Notes under the pieces: generated by a model | The model's input: only the letters and a program-made list of their open reading frames with translations | Databases searched by the model: none | What the model was told of the DNA's origin: nothing | Translations under genes and position numbers: made by a program | Origin: MGIIb-O2 sp002494975 | Lineage (GTDB): Archaea; Thermoplasmatota; Poseidoniia; Poseidoniales; Thalassarchaeaceae | Reading direction: 5' to 3' | DNA length: 64,000 bases | Assembly: GCA_028355015.1 (NCBI GenBank) | Contig: JAOMRN010000001.1 | Span: forward strand, 372,001-436,000 | Shown: piece after piece, positions 17,598 to 25,867 of the stretch | Layout of the letters: each line of letters starts with the position of its first letter | Numbering within the stretch: the stretch's first letter is position 1

Positions 17598-18293
17598 ATG
17601 TTGCGAGTCGATACTTACATATCAGTAATAGGTGTAATCACATACCTATGTTCGGAAAATGTTCATTCGGGTAATGAGGCAGGACTCTTTGTGAGTGGTA
17701 TGAGCCCAAGTGACTATTTCCAACCATTTATTGATTGGGCAGATGGTTTTGGTCTACTTGGATTAGCTTTGGTTTCAGCCTCTGAGGCTGCTTTACAACC
17801 AATACCTCCCGATGTTTTAGTAATACCTATGGTGGTTGAAGCGGATAGTTTTTTATCAATATCAATAATAGTATTAGTCGCAACACTTAGTAGTGTTTTT
17901 GGGGCATTTATTGGATATGCCATAGGATACTATGGCGGAATCCCGATATTAGGGAAATTTGTCAGTCAAGCCAACATAAATCGTCTTAATTCTTTAACCG
18001 AGAAATATGGTGCTACTGGGGTATTTATCGCGGCTGTTTCTCCAATACCTTACAAAGCCTTAGCTTGGATTGCCGGTGCTGGCCGTATGGATATCCGCCT
18101 TTTTGCATTAGCCGGTTTCTTTGGTCGAAGTATTAGATTTGGTTCTATTGGGATACTGATTGGAGTTTATGGTGAATCTGTAAAAAGTTCTCTTACATGG
18201 TTAAATTTCAGCATTATGACTATAATTTGTATTATTATTTTCATTCCTTTAATTAATTGGTGGAATTCATTAAATGTGGAGATTTCTCAATGA
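17598..18293 (+). CDS. VTT-domain (DedA/YqaA-type) membrane protein
   Basis: A multi-spanning membrane protein with the VTT/SNARE-associated fold: re-entrant LQPIPPDVLVIPM near residue 73, GAFIGYAIGYYGG near 107, and the second re-entrant loop AAVSPIPYKALAWIAGAGRM near 150, followed by a conserved arginine in FFGRSIRFG. Family members are lipid scramblase/flippase-like or affect membrane potential. The start is uncertain: ATG 17598 is one base from the divergent nob1 start, while ATG 17700 (MSPSDYFQPF) would give a 197-residue protein that begins just before the domain and leaves room for a promoter. The stop overlaps the start of the esterase gene. Confidence 0.8.
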   Translation: MLRVDTYISVIGVITYLCSENVHSGNEAGLFVSGMSPSDYFQPFIDWADGFGLLGLALVSASEAALQPIPPDVLVIPMVVEADSFLSISIIVLVATLSSVFGAFIGYAIGYYGGIPILGKFVSQANINRLNSLTEKYGATGVFIAAVSPIPYKALAWIAGAGRMDIRLFALAGFFGRSIRFGSIGILIGVYGESVKSSLTWLNFSIMTIICIIIFIPLINWWNSLNVEISQ

Positions 18294-20425
18294 TAAGGAC
18301 CCAAGTAATTCCGGTCTTGATAGTATTAATTTTCATTACACAATCTTTTGCATTATCGACAAATAATTCGATTAATTATTTTGAAGAAACTAACTCTAAT
18401 ATTAACGAAAGCTATTCTATTGAATATACAGATAACCATACTACAGTTGAGATTGGACCTTCTTCTAGGAAAGCTACATTAGAAATGCCAGGTGGACATA
18501 ATATTAGCTATAAATTGCCATTAGTAGTTGCTTTACATGGCTTTACAAATTCAGGCTCTTTCGTTTCTTCATATTTTGATCTAGTAGATAGTGTGCATGA
18601 AAACGGCCATCTTTTACTGAGACCTGATGGATCATATAGTGCTACTGGCCAGAGGTATTGGAACGCCACGGATGCCTGCTGTAATATTTGGAATGAAGAT
18701 GTTGATGATGTGTCGTGGCTAACTGTTCTGATAAATGAGGCAATTACATATTACGGTGCCGATCCGGAGGGAATAATACTCGTAGGTCACTCCAATGGTG
18801 GTTTCATGGCTCACCGTATGGCTTGTGAAAGAGGGGATATGATTAGAGCGGCAATCTCTCTCTCAGGGGCTACATATTATGATTTTAATAATTGTCAGAA
18901 TACTGGAACTCCTAATATTTTACAGATACATGGAACTCTAGACTCTGTAATACAGTATGATGGTGGTTCATTGCCCGGTGGAAATTATCCCTCTGCACCT
19001 CAAACTGTTAATTATTGGGCAAATCGTTCAGGCTGTGAATCTTCTATGACTTTAATTGATGAATTAGATTTAATTTCTCCTAGTGGACAAAATGATACGA
19101 TTGAGTATGAATATCTAAATTGTAATTCTGGTAACCGTGTTTCTCTTTGGAAAATTCCAGATGGTGGACATTTCCCTGCTGTTTCTTCTGCAAGTGGTGA
19201 TGATTTTACTGAAACAATACTAGGCTGGGGCCTCACAGGTTATTTCCCTGATTCTGATGGAGACGGTTTCAGAGATGATGTAGATGATTTCCCTCATGAT
19301 CCTCTTGAAAATCAAGATTCTGATGGCGATGGTGTAGGGGATAACTCAGATGCTTTTCCGAACGATTCAACTGAAACAGTAGATTCAGATGATGATGGAG
19401 TAGGGGATAACTCAGATGCTTTTCCGAACGATTCAACCGAAACAGTAGATTCAGATAATGATGGAGTAGGTGATAACTCAGATGAGTTCCCTAATGATTC
19501 GACTGAAACAGTAGACTCAGATAATGATGGAGTAGGTGATAACTCAGATGAGTTCCCTGATGATTCTACTGAAATTTCAGATACAGATAGGGATGGAATC
19601 GGAGATAACTCTGATGTATTTCCTCTCAATCCAAATGAACATCTAGATACAGATAGCGATGGTGTTGGAGATAATTCTGATGCTTTTCCATATAATCCAT
19701 TAGAAAATATGGATTCTGACGGTGATGGAATTGGAGATAATTCTGATGCCTTCCCTTATGATTCAAATGAGACTTTAGATTCTGACAATGATGGAGTAGG
19801 AGATAATTCAGATGTTTTTCCATACGACCCTGATGAAACAATTGATTCTGATAACGATGGAGTGGGAGATAATTCAGATATGTTCCCTAACAATTCTAAT
19901 GAAACAGCAGATTCAGACAATGATGGAGTAGGAGACAATTCAGATATGTTCCCATATGATCCTGATGAAACAATTGATTCCGATAACGATGGAGTAGGGG
20001 ATAATTCCGATGCCTTCCCTTATGATTCTAATGAGATATCCGATTCAGATAGCGATGGAGTAGGGGATAATTCAGATTCCTTCCCTTATGATTCTAATGA
20101 AACAATTGATTTTGATAATGATGGGGTGGGAGATAATTCTGATGTGTTCCCGAATAATCCTGAGGAATATTTAGATTCAGATGGTGATGGAATTGGAGAT
20201 AATTCTGACGCCTTCCCTTATGATTCAAATGAGACTTTAGATTCTGATGATGATGGAGTAGGGGATAATTCGGATTTTTTCCCTACAGATTCTGAAAGAT
20301 GGCTTAAATCTGATACTCAAAATCCGTTGCTAATATTTTATTTATTGGGTTTAGTTTTATTCCTTTTTTGGATTTCTTCTTATTCATCTTCTAGTCAGTC
20401 TATTGAAGATGATATAGAAGATTAG
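18290..20425 (+). CDS. Secreted PHB-depolymerase/feruloyl-esterase-like hydrolase on a Ca-binding-repeat stalk
   Basis: About 711 residues. A signal peptide (MIRTQVIPVLIVLIFITQSF) is followed by an alpha/beta-hydrolase of the LpqC/poly(3-hydroxybutyrate) depolymerase type (about residues 60-315): oxyanion region VALHGFTNSG, nucleophile GHSNGG, an aspartate in HGTLDSV and a histidine in DGGHFPA. Sixteen near-identical 22-residue thrombospondin-type-3-like repeats (consensus DSDNDGVGDNSDAFPYDSNE) form a rigid acidic stalk, then a C-terminal membrane helix and an acidic tail. The protein is thus a cell-tethered esterase for extracellular polymers or esters; the substrate is unknown. The start ATG 18290 overlaps the stop of the VTT gene and follows GTGGAG. 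Confidence 0.88.
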   Translation: MIRTQVIPVLIVLIFITQSFALSTNNSINYFEETNSNINESYSIEYTDNHTTVEIGPSSRKATLEMPGGHNISYKLPLVVALHGFTNSGSFVSSYFDLVDSVHENGHLLLRPDGSYSATGQRYWNATDACCNIWNEDVDDVSWLTVLINEAITYYGADPEGIILVGHSNGGFMAHRMACERGDMIRAAISLSGATYYDFNNCQNTGTPNILQIHGTLDSVIQYDGGSLPGGNYPSAPQTVNYWANRSGCESSMTLIDELDLISPSGQNDTIEYEYLNCNSGNRVSLWKIPDGGHFPAVSSASGDDFTETILGWGLTGYFPDSDGDGFRDDVDDFPHDPLENQDSDGDGVGDNSDAFPNDSTETVDSDDDGVGDNSDAFPNDSTETVDSDNDGVGDNSDEFPNDSTETVDSDNDGVGDNSDEFPDDSTEISDTDRDGIGDNSDVFPLNPNEHLDTDSDGVGDNSDAFPYNPLENMDSDGDGIGDNSDAFPYDSNETLDSDNDGVGDNSDVFPYDPDETIDSDNDGVGDNSDMFPNNSNETADSDNDGVGDNSDMFPYDPDETIDSDNDGVGDNSDAFPYDSNEISDSDSDGVGDNSDSFPYDSNETIDFDNDGVGDNSDVFPNNPEEYLDSDGDGIGDNSDAFPYDSNETLDSDDDGVGDNSDFFPTDSERWLKSDTQNPLLIFYLLGLVLFLFWISSYSSSSQSIEDDIED
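19250..20305 (+). repeat. Sixteen in-frame 66-base tandem repeats
   Basis: Each unit encodes 22 residues with the pattern D-S-D-x-D-G-V-G-D-N-S-D-x-F-P followed by a variable seven-residue linker. The first unit is the most divergent. Units 8 and 15 are the same protein sequence, and units 9 and 11 are nearly so, which implies recent duplication or gene conversion within the array. The aspartate spacing is that of calcium-binding thrombospondin type 3 repeats. Confidence 0.95.
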
Positions 20426-20491
20426 TTTACATTTTTTTGTAGTAGTTTGAACCGTTGCGATTATGTGGGGTTTGCTTCTCGGCGGCTTACC

Positions 20492-20569
20492 GCTCGTGTG
20501 GTGTAGTTCGGTCCATCATGCCGCCCTTTCGAGGCGGCGACCCGGGTTCAAATCCCGGCACGAGCACCA
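20492..20569 (+). tRNA. tRNA-Glu (anticodon UUC)
   Basis: Complete cloverleaf: acceptor GCTCGTG/CACGAGC, anticodon stem CCGCC/GGCGG with loop CTTTCGA (anticodon TTC), T-arm CCGGG TTCAAAT CCCGG. The discriminator is A and CCA is encoded at 20567-20569. No intron is present. Confidence 0.97.
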
Positions 20570-20615
20570 AAAGTTCTATTTTTCGACTAATTTCACATCA
20601 TTGTCGGCACAAATC

Positions 20616-20623
20616 AAATAAAC
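20616..20623 (+). promoter_or_regulatory. TATA-like box for the MscS gene
   Basis: AAATAAAC lies 23-30 bases before the ATG at 20646, the distance expected if the transcript starts at the start codon. No Shine-Dalgarno sequence is seen there, so a leaderless transcript is likely. Assigned by spacing only. Confidence 0.4.
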
Positions 20624-20645
20624 TATTCCTCTCTTTGAAGACTTG

Positions 20646-21716
20646 ATGATGGCCCCATTCGAATCATATTTTGATGATTTAGAATCCTCAAGTATATTTG
20701 TTCAAATTCTTGTTGGAATCGTGGCAAGTATCGTTGCAACTTTAATTTCAAGATTGATATTACGTGGACCAGTATTGAAGGTAATTTCTTCAAGTGATAA
20801 CATATATGATGACCGATTATTCAATCTAGCTACACCAATTCTTAATACTGGTGTATTCCTTATTGGAATTTGGTTGACATTTCGTTTTGCATTTGAAGAG
20901 GGCTCTTTCGAAAGATCTGCTTTTGCTGGTGGATCAGCGGCTATATTGCTGATATTATTTGCTCAGTTTCTTACTTCGATAGTCGATGAGTTCATACCTC
21001 CATTATTTCAATCAATGGATGAAAACACATCTCTTGATTTATCAACACTAAAAACAATTACAGTTAGTGTTTCCAAACTCCTTGCTTGGCTGGCTGCAAT
21101 TCTCATCGCTCTAGACCAAATGAATATCGATGTCACAGCAATTGTTGCATCTGCAACTATATTGACATTAGTTATAGGACTCGCATTACAAGAAACGGCA
21201 GCAAATCTAGTGTCTGGGCTACTCATGTTGCTCGACAAACCTTTCTCAAAGGGTGATAAAGTGATAGTAATGGGGGTGAAAGGAAGGGTTGATGATGTCG
21301 GCCTTATGACTACTAAGATACGTACGGGTAACGAACGTTTAGTAGTGATACCAAATACAACACTTTCAGGTGAAATAGTTGAGAACTATGCATTAGGAGG
21401 TTCTCTGGGAGATAAAGACTCAATGAATCTTCGTTTCCGAATACGAACCTCTCTGGATGCAGATCCTAAAATTGTAAAATCTCTAATAAATAATATAATT
21501 AATGATTGCAGTTTTACTATTGATAGTCCAAAAACCGAGGTATTGCTATACGATGTGACTGAAACTGCCCTAGTATTCAGACTCGATTGTTGGGTTGATG
21601 ACTACAATAGTGAGAGGAAAGCTAAAGATTGGCTGCTTATAGAAATGTTAGATAGATTCAAGTCAAATAATATCGGCATCCCATATCCCCATCTTACAGT
21701 TAAACAAGATAACTGA
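20646..21716 (+). CDS. Small-conductance mechanosensitive channel, MscS family
   Basis: About 356 residues with four hydrophobic segments, then the pore helix and beta domain typical of MscS: LALQETAANLVSGLLML near residue 180, PFSKGDKVIVMGVKGRVDDV near 198 and VVIPNTTLSGEIVENY near 233. These channels open under membrane tension to release solutes during hypo-osmotic shock. Two adjacent ATGs (20646 and 20649) and a TTG just before them are possible starts; 20646 fits the TATA-like box best. The gene stands alone between tRNA-Glu and the TPR gene. Confidence 0.92.
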   Translation: MMAPFESYFDDLESSSIFVQILVGIVASIVATLISRLILRGPVLKVISSSDNIYDDRLFNLATPILNTGVFLIGIWLTFRFAFEEGSFERSAFAGGSAAILLILFAQFLTSIVDEFIPPLFQSMDENTSLDLSTLKTITVSVSKLLAWLAAILIALDQMNIDVTAIVASATILTLVIGLALQETAANLVSGLLMLLDKPFSKGDKVIVMGVKGRVDDVGLMTTKIRTGNERLVVIPNTTLSGEIVENYALGGSLGDKDSMNLRFRIRTSLDADPKIVKSLINNIINDCSFTIDSPKTEVLLYDVTETALVFRLDCWVDDYNSERKAKDWLLIEMLDRFKSNNIGIPYPHLTVKQDN

Positions 21717-21774
21717 TTCACCTATCAAAACAACTACATCTTATTAGAACTTAATCGTAAATCATTAAGTCATA

Positions 21775-23550
21775 ATGTATTTTCGACAAAATATGTCTTT
21801 AGCCCCAACTGATTATGATTTTGGAAACGCCGCGAATTTCTCATTCGCAACTACGATAACTTGTGCCAATGATGATGCCCGAAAAATGTTTGTCCGTGCT
21901 TATGGGCACATGTTGAATTACAACCACGAAGAAGCGATTGCATGTTTCAGTAAATGTGCTGAAATCGATCCAGATTGTGCTATGGCATGGTGGGGTATTG
22001 CATATTGTGTTTCTTCAAATTACAACTGGGCTCCAGGCCTAGGTTCAGGGCACGACCATATCCAAAAAGCAATAACTCTCAAAGAAGGTTGTTCTGAGTT
22101 AGAAAAAGACCTAATTGATGCTCTAGCAGAACGTCACTCTGAAGAAGCTCGTGATGCAGCAGATCCTTCAGTCCTCAACATGGGCAATAGTCCCGAATTA
22201 AACGTAGCATTCGCGCATGCCATGGCTCCTCTTTATGAGAAATATCGTGGTAACTTAGATGTTACAGCAATTTACGTAGAGGCCCTAATGAATCTAAAGG
22301 CGTGGCAATTATGGGATAAGAATACAACAACCGGAGAAATCACTCCTGCGGATGATAACACATTGTTGCTTGTCAAGGTCATGGAAGATGCTTTTGAAAC
22401 CGTGGAAGGTTCCAAAGAACACATCGCCCTATGCCACCTGTATTGTCATGCGCTGGAATTATCTCCATTCCCGGAGCGTGCTTTACCAGCAGCCGATGTT
22501 TTGCGAACCGCAATGCCTGGATTAGGTCACTTAGTCCACATGCCTTCTCACATCGATGCCTGGGTAGGGCAGTGGAAAGAGGCAATGGAATGTAATATTG
22601 CAGCAGTTGAAGCAGACGATAGATATGTTGAGATTACAGGCAATGAGTCACAGTTCTACAAGTTTTACAGGATGCACAACCATCACTTTGTTGTATGGTG
22701 TGCAATGTTCGAGGGTCGATATGAAACTGCACTAAAGTATGCTCGTAAAGCAGTTAGCACACTACCTGCGGGAAATGCAGAATCTGGAGTTCAATTCATG
22801 TTAGCTGGAATCATACCAATGGGTGCTATTTTCCTTGAGTCATATGTTACTATGCCATGGCATGTAATGATTAGATTCGGTAAGTGGGACGAAATTCTCA
22901 ATGAACCTCTTCATACAGACAAAGACGTATTCCCGGCTGCAATTGCAACACAGCACTATGCTAGAGGTGTAGCTTATGCATCCAAGGGAATGGTGCCCGA
23001 AGCAGAGGCAGAACAAGTTTTGTTCAAGGAAGCATTACAGAACCCTGCTCTTGCAGGACGAGTTCTGCATAACAATTTGATGTATCAAGATCCAAATGAC
23101 GGTCCATGCATCCTCTTGGTAAACGATGCTATACTTGATGGCGAGATAGAATATCGCAGACAGTATCTAGCAAAGGAAAGTGGAAATGATTCTAACTTTA
23201 CTGAAGCGTTTGATCATCTACGTCGTGGCGTAGATCTCTCGTTGAATCTTGCATATAACGAACCTTGGGGACAAATGCAGCCAGTACGTCACATTCTTGG
23301 TGCTCTTCTCCATGAACAAGGAGAGATCGAAGAAGCAGAAGCAGTTTATCGTGCAGACATCAAACTCTGGAAAGATAACATGTGGGGGTTATTGGGTCTC
23401 AAACTTTGTCTCGAAGCTCGTGGCGATGCACCTGAAGAGTTGGCTGAAGTTACTACTTTGTTTAACGAACGCAGTTCCCGTGCTGATATTATGCCTGCAA
23501 AGACATGTTTCTGCGCACAGAACAGTGTCGAGAAGACTTGCTGTGATTGA
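21775..23550 (+). CDS. Tetratricopeptide-repeat protein with HMPSHI motif and cysteine-rich C-terminus
   Basis: A 591-residue soluble protein. TPR units are visible at both ends (HEEAIACFSKCAEIDPDCAMAWWGIA near residue 50; EIEEAEAVYRADIKLWKDNMWG near 520). The middle has LGHLVHMPSHIDAWVGQW near 250 and MHNHHFVVWCAMFEGRYETAL near 300; these His-containing motifs define a widespread but uncharacterised TPR family and may bind a metal. The last residues are CFCAQNSVEKTCCD, four cysteines in 14 residues, possibly a metal or redox site. Codon use here looks more C-rich at third positions than in the neighbours, which may mean high expression. Function is unknown. Confidence 0.85.
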   Translation: MYFRQNMSLAPTDYDFGNAANFSFATTITCANDDARKMFVRAYGHMLNYNHEEAIACFSKCAEIDPDCAMAWWGIAYCVSSNYNWAPGLGSGHDHIQKAITLKEGCSELEKDLIDALAERHSEEARDAADPSVLNMGNSPELNVAFAHAMAPLYEKYRGNLDVTAIYVEALMNLKAWQLWDKNTTTGEITPADDNTLLLVKVMEDAFETVEGSKEHIALCHLYCHALELSPFPERALPAADVLRTAMPGLGHLVHMPSHIDAWVGQWKEAMECNIAAVEADDRYVEITGNESQFYKFYRMHNHHFVVWCAMFEGRYETALKYARKAVSTLPAGNAESGVQFMLAGIIPMGAIFLESYVTMPWHVMIRFGKWDEILNEPLHTDKDVFPAAIATQHYARGVAYASKGMVPEAEAEQVLFKEALQNPALAGRVLHNNLMYQDPNDGPCILLVNDAILDGEIEYRRQYLAKESGNDSNFTEAFDHLRRGVDLSLNLAYNEPWGQMQPVRHILGALLHEQGEIEEAEAVYRADIKLWKDNMWGLLGLKLCLEARGDAPEELAEVTTLFNERSSRADIMPAKTCFCAQNSVEKTCCD

Positions 23551-23560
23551 TACTTAGTTT

Positions 23561-24634
23561 TCAGGTCATTGAAGACAATGATTGTAAAGTTTCAATCCAT
23601 TCTAGAATGCTCTCAATTGATTGATTATCATCAACTTCTACATTTAATATTTTCACATCTTTTGTAAATTCATTAACTATTTTAATACTTACTTCTCTAA
23701 TGTTTGTTAGAAATATGGGGCTCTTTGTGGTTGGCCATTTCGGAGGATAGAATGTCATAATAATAGGTGCGAATAGGGATAAAAATATTCCCCCGCAAAA
23801 ACCTAATCCACTACCGCCATCGACGTCAGACATATCCCCCAATATGGACAGAAACCCTCCTAGAAGAATAACAGTTGCCATATAAATTCCTAGAACTCCC
23901 CATACTGGCCATCCTCTTGATATTGTTTTCTTTGTCTCTGAGCCATATCTGAAATTTACATTCAGATCAGTAACATCACTGAGTCTGAATGGCTGAAAAA
24001 GTAAATTAAAGTAATTCCTAGAATGTAATTTCAAATCCGCAGATTTTGGATATGAACCGTTATAATTTCCACTGATTGTATTCACTACATCGTCATCATT
24101 ATCAACCAAAATTAATCTTTTATTTGTTAATAACAAATCCATATTATAGCCCATTATTTTATCATTTAATTTACATGATTTAATCTTAAGGATAGTATCT
24201 GTAGACATTTTCTCATTTTTGATAAATAATCTCGCAATAATATCCTGGGAATCGAGATTTGAGATACTTTGCATTCGATTATTTCTAAGCCATCCGATGC
24301 TCTCATCCATTTCTTTTTTTACATAATTAAAATAACCATTTTTCTCTGGTTCCATGGATAGTATCGTTGAAGCAATCCTTCTAGATTTTTCATCAGAGAG
24401 ATTCATTTCATTAAGATATGATTGATTTTTAAAATGTATATTATTCTGAATTGATTCTTGATATTCTTCTATTTCTATCTCTCTGTCCATTCTGTCTTTT
24501 AGTTGCTTATTTGCCTCATCCATTACATGTGGTGGGGGCATAGGATTTCTAGGCGGGCTCTTAGTATTCTTTCCCTCCTGATATACCTCCTCTGAATTGC
24601 CCTCTGCCTCAAACTTGTCTTCCATCATATTCAT
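23561..24634 (-). CDS. Membrane protein of unknown function with a PH-like central region
   Basis: About 357 residues. The first 90 residues are charged and proline-containing, probably disordered then coiled. A middle region (about 125-230), with DLLLTNKRLILVDNDDD and a following beta-rich stretch, resembles bacterial PH-like domains in which LTxxRLI is common. Two membrane helices (near 243-265 and 273-292) follow, then another short beta/alpha region. I do not recognise a named family. Three ATGs lie within ten bases at the start. It is divergent from the tail-anchored protein gene, with about 13 bases between starts, and convergent with the TPR gene. Confidence 0.7.
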   Translation of the reverse strand: MNMMEDKFEAEGNSEEVYQEGKNTKSPPRNPMPPPHVMDEANKQLKDRMDREIEIEEYQESIQNNIHFKNQSYLNEMNLSDEKSRRIASTILSMEPEKNGYFNYVKKEMDESIGWLRNNRMQSISNLDSQDIIARLFIKNEKMSTDTILKIKSCKLNDKIMGYNMDLLLTNKRLILVDNDDDVVNTISGNYNGSYPKSADLKLHSRNYFNLLFQPFRLSDVTDLNVNFRYGSETKKTISRGWPVWGVLGIYMATVILLGGFLSILGDMSDVDGGSGLGFCGGIFLSLFAPIIMTFYPPKWPTTKSPIFLTNIREVSIKIVNEFTKDVKILNVEVDDNQSIESILEWIETLQSLSSMT

Positions 24635-24647
24635 AAAGAATGGCTCG

Positions 24648-25043
24648 ATGTATAAAATTATCTCACAAAAAGATAATTCAAGTATTAAGCAGCTTTTTTC
24701 TGCTCCTTTTGCGTTTTCTTCCTCTGTTACAGACGAGGAGCATCTTAAAATAGGCCGAATATGTAATGAAATGGGTTTTATTGATGTAGCATATGCTCAT
24801 TATTCAGCAGTCATAGAAAACAAGAATGCAGATAAGATTTCGCTTAAATCATCTAAATTATTGATATCCGAATTAAAGAAAAATCATCCACTAATTGGTA
24901 AAAACATCAAAGTTGAAACCATAAAACTCGTAGAGAAAAAAAGTATTTTTAACCGATTAGGTGAAACCATTATTTCTGAACTTTTGAAAATCATTGTAAT
25001 ATCAATTTTTGCGTTTCTTACTACATGGATTTATCTCAAATAA
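24648..25043 (+). CDS. Small tail-anchored protein of unknown function
   Basis: About 131 residues. The protein has a soluble helical N-terminal part with a TPR-like pair (HLKIGRICNEMGFIDVAYAHYSAVI) and a single C-terminal membrane helix (LLKIIVISIFAFLTTWIYLK) ending at the last residue, so the N-terminus should face the cytoplasm. ATG 24648 is chosen since upstream in-frame codons would overlap the divergent gene. It shares its promoter region with the PH-like membrane protein, which may be its partner. No family is recognised. Confidence 0.6.
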   Translation: MYKIISQKDNSSIKQLFSAPFAFSSSVTDEEHLKIGRICNEMGFIDVAYAHYSAVIENKNADKISLKSSKLLISELKKNHPLIGKNIKVETIKLVEKKSIFNRLGETIISELLKIIVISIFAFLTTWIYLK

Positions 25044-25080
25044 ATATGATCGAAAATTCATTTTTCAAAAGACGTATAAA

Positions 25081-25157
25081 TGGTGGACGCTGGGGGATTT
25101 GAACCCCCGGCCACCTGGTTGCAAACCAGGTGCTCTTCCAAGCTGAGCTAAGCGCCC
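25081..25157 (-). tRNA. tRNA-Ala (anticodon UGC)
   Basis: Read on the minus strand: acceptor GGGCGCT/AGCGTCC with the G3-U70 wobble pair that identifies tRNA-Ala, D-stem GCTC/GAGC, anticodon stem CCTGG/CCAGG with loop TTTGCAA (anticodon TGC), and T-arm GGGGG TTCAAAT CCCCC. The discriminator is A and CCA is encoded (25081-25083 on the plus strand). Confidence 0.97.
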
Positions 25158-25207
25158 CACGAGTCATGGGAAACGCTAGGGGTTCTTGAGTTCAACCGTT
25201 GTGGAAT

Positions 25208-25813
25208 CTACTCTTTATCGGATTTAATTATTTCAAGACCAACCAAAATCACAGCTAAGGATGAAAAGAATATTACTGCTTCTAGAAGTTGTTCCTTAGA
25301 GCTTTTCTTAACCTCTTCTAAATCTTCATTTCCAGTTGGCGCATTATCATTATTGACATGAATATCTTGAGCGAAATTTATGTAAAAATCAATATCAACC
25401 GTTTCATTATTTTCTTTTATTTGGTGAATCATGGAAATATTCCCTGGAAGAAGCCTATTTGAAGGGTCTAGAAGTATTAGTGCATGTTGATTGCATGAAT
25501 TATCCACCTTCTGCCCTGTTTCATTTAATTCACATGAACTGGAAATCCATTCCGTAGAGAAGTCATCTATTCCTTCGAATACTCCGTCGCCATCGGCATC
25601 TACTAGGATTCTATGTTGTACATCTTGTCTGTCGTCCACATTACGGAAGAATAGAGTGTCTGTTTCAACTAAAATTCCTGGATTAATAGAAGCCGGCGTT
25701 AGTCCATCTTCGGTAATCAAAATATTGTATTCTTTTTGATCATGTGCAGAGGTAATAGACGGTGAAAGTAGAATGAAAAATATCCCTATCGCCAGCAACA
25801 CCCGTCCTCTCAT
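25208..25813 (-). CDS. Small exported membrane-anchored protein, cupredoxin-like, H/C/C/LDP type
   Basis: About 201 residues: signal peptide (MRGRVLLAIGIFFILLSPSI, cleavage after TSA), one beta-rich domain, an acidic linker and a C-terminal membrane helix (LLEAVIFFSSLAVILVGLEI). The domain has GLTPASINPGILVETDTLFF, a histidine in DVQHRI, two cysteines (SSC, NSC) and ALILLDP followed by GNISM. That order resembles a cupredoxin, though the ligand set is not canonical. The protein at 29658-30224 shares the same order of features and is probably a paralogue. ATG 25813 follows GGGTGTGA. It is divergent from the LVIVD gene, with 54 bases between, and so may share control with that cluster. Confidence 0.65.
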   Translation of the reverse strand: MRGRVLLAIGIFFILLSPSITSAHDQKEYNILITEDGLTPASINPGILVETDTLFFRNVDDRQDVQHRILVDADGDGVFEGIDDFSTEWISSSCELNETGQKVDNSCNQHALILLDPSNRLLPGNISMIHQIKENNETVDIDFYINFAQDIHVNNDNAPTGNEDLEEVKKSSKEQLLEAVIFFSSLAVILVGLEIIKSDKE

Positions 25814-25867
25814 GTCACACCCTAAGTCTCCGATGACTTCAACATGACTGGTCAACTCCGAGGTGCC

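Noticed and set aside
19012..19938. Minus-strand open frames rich in Ser, Glu and Leu
   Set aside because: Antisense reading of the 66-base repeat array; the periodicity comes from the sense-strand D-rich repeats.
19250..20305. Possible CRISPR array
   Set aside because: Repeats are contiguous, in frame, without unique spacers, and encode a regular calcium-binding-type motif.
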